This document shows positions 1 through 5,409 of a stretch of 5,409 nt of DNA, piece after piece. The position numbers and the translations under genes are program-made. Numbering within the stretch: the stretch's first letter is position 1; every line of letters starts with the position of its first letter. The notes beneath the pieces were generated by a model. It was given only the letters and a program-made list of their open reading frames with translations, searched no databases and had not been told where the DNA came from. Origin of the DNA: Prevotella sp. (GTDB lineage Bacteria; Bacteroidota; Bacteroidia; Bacteroidales; Bacteroidaceae); NCBI GenBank assembly GCA_017442765.1, contig JAFRZC010000135.1, forward strand, positions 1 to 5,409, written 5' to 3'.

Positions 1-3657
<3,657 letters not shown>

Positions 3658-3678
3658 GAAGGATACTCTTAATAGGAC

Positions 3679-4467
3679 ATGGAAAAAATAGGGAGATATG
3701 AATTTCTGGCGGAGCCGTTTCATTGCGACTTCGAGCGCCGGTTGATGATGGGACATTTCGGCAACCATCTGCTTAATGCTGCCGACTTTCATTCCAACGA
3801 CCGCAACTTTGGAATGAACTATCTGAATCCGCGCAACCTGACATGGGTGCTCTCGCGTTTGGCTGTCGAAATCTATGAGATGCCACAGGCATACGAGCGG
3901 TTCACGGTAGAGACATGGGTGGAGAGTGCGATGAAGTTTTTTACCAACCGCAATTTTGCGATTGTAGGAGTTCGGAAACAGCCTTCATCCCTCATCTCTC
4001 ATCCCTCATCCATAGATAAGGTTTATGGCTACGGCCGTTCCGTCTGGGCAATGATCGATACCGAGACGCGACAGCCTGCCAATATTCTTGACATTCGCAA
4101 TGGTGAGATGCTGACATGGACAGACCCGACAAAGGAGTGTCCTATAGCCAAGAGCTCGCGGGTGAAGATGTCCGACGATGCCGAACTCATGTGCACCATC
4201 GATACTTTTTACAGCGATGTTGATATGAACGGCCACGTGAACAGTATTCGCTACATAGAGCATGTCATCGACCTCTGGCCGTTGGACTGGTATCGCACGC
4301 ATCGTCTGCGCCGTTTCGAGGTGGCCTACGTGGCCGAGGCTCATGCGGGTGACCGCCTTTCGTTCTATCGGGAGGAAACTGCTCCCGATGAGTTCTGTGT
4401 GCGCATTTGCAAGAGTGAAGATGAAGAGGTTGTGCGCTGCAAACTCTTTTTCGAAAATAAATCGTAA
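3679..4467 (+). CDS. Acyl-ACP thioesterase (FatA/FatB-like, double hotdog)
   Basis: This 262-residue cytoplasmic protein hydrolyses fatty acyl-acyl carrier protein to release free fatty acid. The N-terminal hotdog domain carries EPFHCDF, GNHLLNAADFHSNDRNFG and TWVLSRLAVEI, followed by FTVETWVE and NRNFAI. The C-terminal hotdog carries the catalytic motif DVDMNGHVNSIRYIEH, with D182, N184 and H186 matching the plant FatB D-x-N-x-H residues, and E220 in AYVAEAHAGD at the fourth position. The ATG at 3679 is chosen because conserved sequence starts within a few residues and TAA-TAG lies in frame just before it. AGGA sits too close to be a good Shine-Dalgarno, while GGAAGGA at 3657-3663 is rather far; Bacteroidetes often do without one. 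With 21 bp to the galactosidase stop, it is probably cotranscribed with that gene. Residues 102-111 (PSSLISHPSS) are a repeat-encoded insertion in the loop before GYGRSVWAMID, making the protein about 13 residues longer there than family members I recall. Confidence 0.92.
   Translation: MEKIGRYEFLAEPFHCDFERRLMMGHFGNHLLNAADFHSNDRNFGMNYLNPRNLTWVLSRLAVEIYEMPQAYERFTVETWVESAMKFFTNRNFAIVGVRKQPSSLISHPSSIDKVYGYGRSVWAMIDTETRQPANILDIRNGEMLTWTDPTKECPIAKSSRVKMSDDAELMCTIDTFYSDVDMNGHVNSIRYIEHVIDLWPLDWYRTHRLRRFEVAYVAEAHAGDRLSFYREETAPDEFCVRICKSEDEEVVRCKLFFENKS
3985..4012 (+). repeat. Tandem heptanucleotide array TCATCCC x4, inside the thioesterase gene
   Basis: There are four consecutive 7-bp units: the first and third are exact TCATCCC, the second is TCATCTC and the fourth TCATCCA. 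CCT at 3982-3984 continues the pattern upstream. The array is read in frame as SSLISHPSS. Unit, copy number, orientation and resulting peptide match the array at 3583-3610, 402 bp upstream, although the two genes are unrelated. Confidence 0.88.
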
Positions 4468-4472
4468 GATTA

Positions 4473-4504
4473 TTTGGCCGTCTCGTAATAATTTAATATT
4501 TTTG
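4473..4504 (+). promoter_or_regulatory. Bacteroidetes-type promoter for ilvC
   Basis: TTTG at 4473-4476 (-33 element) and TATTTTTG at 4497-4504 (exact TAnnTTTG, -7 element) are separated by 20 bp, which fits the consensus of the Bacteroidetes primary sigma factor. Transcription would begin near 4510, leaving a leader of about 70 nt. The -33 element starts 5 bp after the thioesterase stop, so there is no room for a terminator between them. ilvC could be made both from this promoter and by readthrough. Confidence 0.8.
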
Positions 4505-4536
4505 CGGGCGAAAAACCGAAGGGTTGAAATAGGAAA

Positions 4537-4573
4537 GTAAATTGTAAATCGTTAAATCGTCAAATTGTAAATA
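4537..4573 (+). repeat. Tandem 7-8 bp array (GTAAATY-like) in the ilvC leader
   Basis: Five successive units each begin with GT and contain AAAT: GTAAATT, GTAAATC, then two 8-bp variants with one base inserted (GTTAAATC and GTCAAATT), then GTAAATA. The array lies in the predicted 5' untranslated leader and ends 9 bp before the ilvC ATG. The forward strand contains TAA in its repeating frames, so it could not be read through as coding sequence in this orientation. It is unrelated in sequence to the TCATCCC arrays but shares their period. Confidence 0.82.
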
Positions 4574-4585
4574 AAAAAGAGTATG
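4567..4585 (+). promoter_or_regulatory. A-rich translation initiation region of ilvC
   Basis: The bases before the ATG at 4583 are almost all A and T (ATAAAAAAGAGT), with no clear Shine-Dalgarno. A-rich, SD-less start regions are typical of highly expressed Bacteroidetes genes. The last unit of the leader repeat overlaps this region, so changes in repeat number would move sequence close to the start site. Confidence 0.6.
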
Positions 4586-5409
4586 GCACAAATGAATTTC
4601 GGTGGCATCATGGAGACCGTTGTCACCAGCAAAGAGTTTTCATTGGAAAAAGCACGTGAAGTATTGAAAAACGAGACCATCGCCGTCATCGGCTATGGCA
4701 TACAGGGTCCCGGACAGGCCGGTAACCTGCGCGACAACGGCTTCAACGTCATTGTCGGACAGCGCGAGGGCAAGACTTTCGACAAGGCGGTGGCCGACGG
4801 ATGGGTACCTGGCGAGACGCTCTTCTCCATCGAGGAGGCTGCCAAGCGCGGAACAATCATCTGTATGCTGCTCTCCGATGCCGGGCAGATTGCCGCATGG
4901 CCCGTTATAAAACCACATCTCACTGCAGGAAAAACACTTTACTACAGTCACGGCTTTGCCATCAACTGGAGCGACCGCACGGGTGTCGTACCTCCGAAAG
5001 ACATTGACGTCATTCTCGTCGCACCGAAAGGATCAGGTACCTCGTTGCGCACTATGTTCAAGGAAGGTCGCGGACTCAACTGCTCCTATGCCGTTTATCA
5101 GGACGCATCCGGTAATGCCGAGGAGAAGACGCTTGCCTTCGGTATCGGCATCGGTGCAGGCTATCTCTTCAAGACCACCTTCCAGCGCGAGGCCGTCAGC
5201 GACCTTACCGGTGAGCGCGGATCGTTGATGGGAGCCATCGAGGGACTGCTCGAGGCACAGTACGATGTGCTCCGTGCTCACGGACACTCACCCTCGGAGG
5301 CGTTCAACGAGACTGTCGAGGAACTCACCCAGAGCCTTGGCCCGCTCTTTGCGCAGAAGGGTATGGACTGGATGTATGCCAACTGCTCGACCACCGCACA
5401 GCGCGGCGC
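4583..5409 (+). CDS. ilvC: Ketol-acid reductoisomerase, 3' end outside window
   Basis: This cytoplasmic enzyme converts 2-acetolactate or 2-aceto-2-hydroxybutyrate to the dihydroxy acids of valine/leucine and isoleucine synthesis, using NAD(P)H and Mg2+. The first 275 residues are present; the frame is open at base 5409, with roughly 70 more residues expected. The start MAQMNFGG is the usual Bacteroidetes form. The Rossmann motif GYGIQGPGQ is at 37-45, with VGQREGKT as the cofactor-side loop. The knotted catalytic domain shows SHGF with catalytic H123, APKGSGTSLR with K149, metal ligands D207 and E211 in DLTGERG, and E243 and E247 in NETVEEL, so all four expected carboxylates are intact. The late motif MDWMYANCSTTAQRG is also diagnostic. 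It has its own promoter just after the thioesterase. Synthesis enzymes upstream (ilvD, ilvB, ilvN) would be expected nearby but are not in the window. Confidence 0.97.
   Translation, partial: MAQMNFGGIMETVVTSKEFSLEKAREVLKNETIAVIGYGIQGPGQAGNLRDNGFNVIVGQREGKTFDKAVADGWVPGETLFSIEEAAKRGTIICMLLSDAGQIAAWPVIKPHLTAGKTLYYSHGFAINWSDRTGVVPPKDIDVILVAPKGSGTSLRTMFKEGRGLNCSYAVYQDASGNAEEKTLAFGIGIGAGYLFKTTFQREAVSDLTGERGSLMGAIEGLLEAQYDVLRAHGHSPSEAFNETVEELTQSLGPLFAQKGMDWMYANCSTTAQRG

Noticed and set aside
3658..3678. Possible terminator or separate promoter between galactosidase and thioesterase
   Set aside because: The 21-bp gap has no inverted repeat and no TAnnTTTG element, so cotranscription is the simpler reading.
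4514..4525. Small hairpin AACC-GAAG-GGTT near the ilvC transcript start
   Set aside because: Only four base pairs with no extension and no U-tract; too weak to call a terminator, attenuator or riboswitch.
4640..4951. Reverse-strand and alternative-frame open frames within ilvC
   Set aside because: The + strand frame from 4583 gives an excellent ketol-acid reductoisomerase; the others are shadows.

Overview
The window looks like a chromosomal segment from a Bacteroidales bacterium, most likely a Prevotella-type gut or oral organism. Four things point there: a Bacteroidetes-style ketol-acid reductoisomerase, an acyl-ACP thioesterase directly upstream of it, a near-perfect Bacteroidetes promoter (TTTG, 20 bp, TAnnTTTG) and a GH2 beta-galactosidase ending in a Prevotella-like sorting tail (YDLQGRKV ... 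LYIVDGKKV). Genus-level placement is inference.

Three genes lie on the + strand. Bases 1-3657 hold the 3' part of a large multidomain GH2 beta-galactosidase whose start is upstream of the window. It carries the LacZ-like catalytic core, a chitobiase/hexosaminidase C-terminal-like module, a discoidin (F5/8 type C, CBM32-like) module, an unassigned C-terminal domain and a sorting-signal-like tail. After only 21 bp, bases 3679-4467 encode a two-hotdog acyl-ACP thioesterase with an unusual loop insertion. A consensus promoter begins 5 bp after its stop codon, followed by a repeat-containing leader and the ilvC gene (4583 to the window end, cut off at the 3' side). Everything on the opposite strand appears to be coding shadow.

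The first gene is carbohydrate catabolism (removal of beta-galactosyl residues from glycans, probably outside the cytoplasm). The other two are central metabolism: release of fatty acids from acyl carrier protein, and the second step of branched-chain amino acid synthesis. The thioesterase-ilvC pair looks like the end of an ilv cluster of the kind I recall from Bacteroides. The galactosidase is the out-of-place neighbour.

The most interesting signal is not a gene. Within about 1.1 kb there are short heptanucleotide tandem arrays. Two arrays of the same unit (TCATCCC, four copies each, same orientation) sit in frame inside two unrelated adjacent genes, where they encode nearly the same peptide (SSLI-P/S-HPSS). 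A different 7-8 bp array (GTAAATY-like) forms much of the ilvC 5' leader. A weaker third pattern (RTGCATR) lies just upstream of the first array. This suggests a dispersed heptamer-repeat family that invades both genes and leaders. No defence system, CRISPR array, RNA gene, transposase or new enzyme system was seen.
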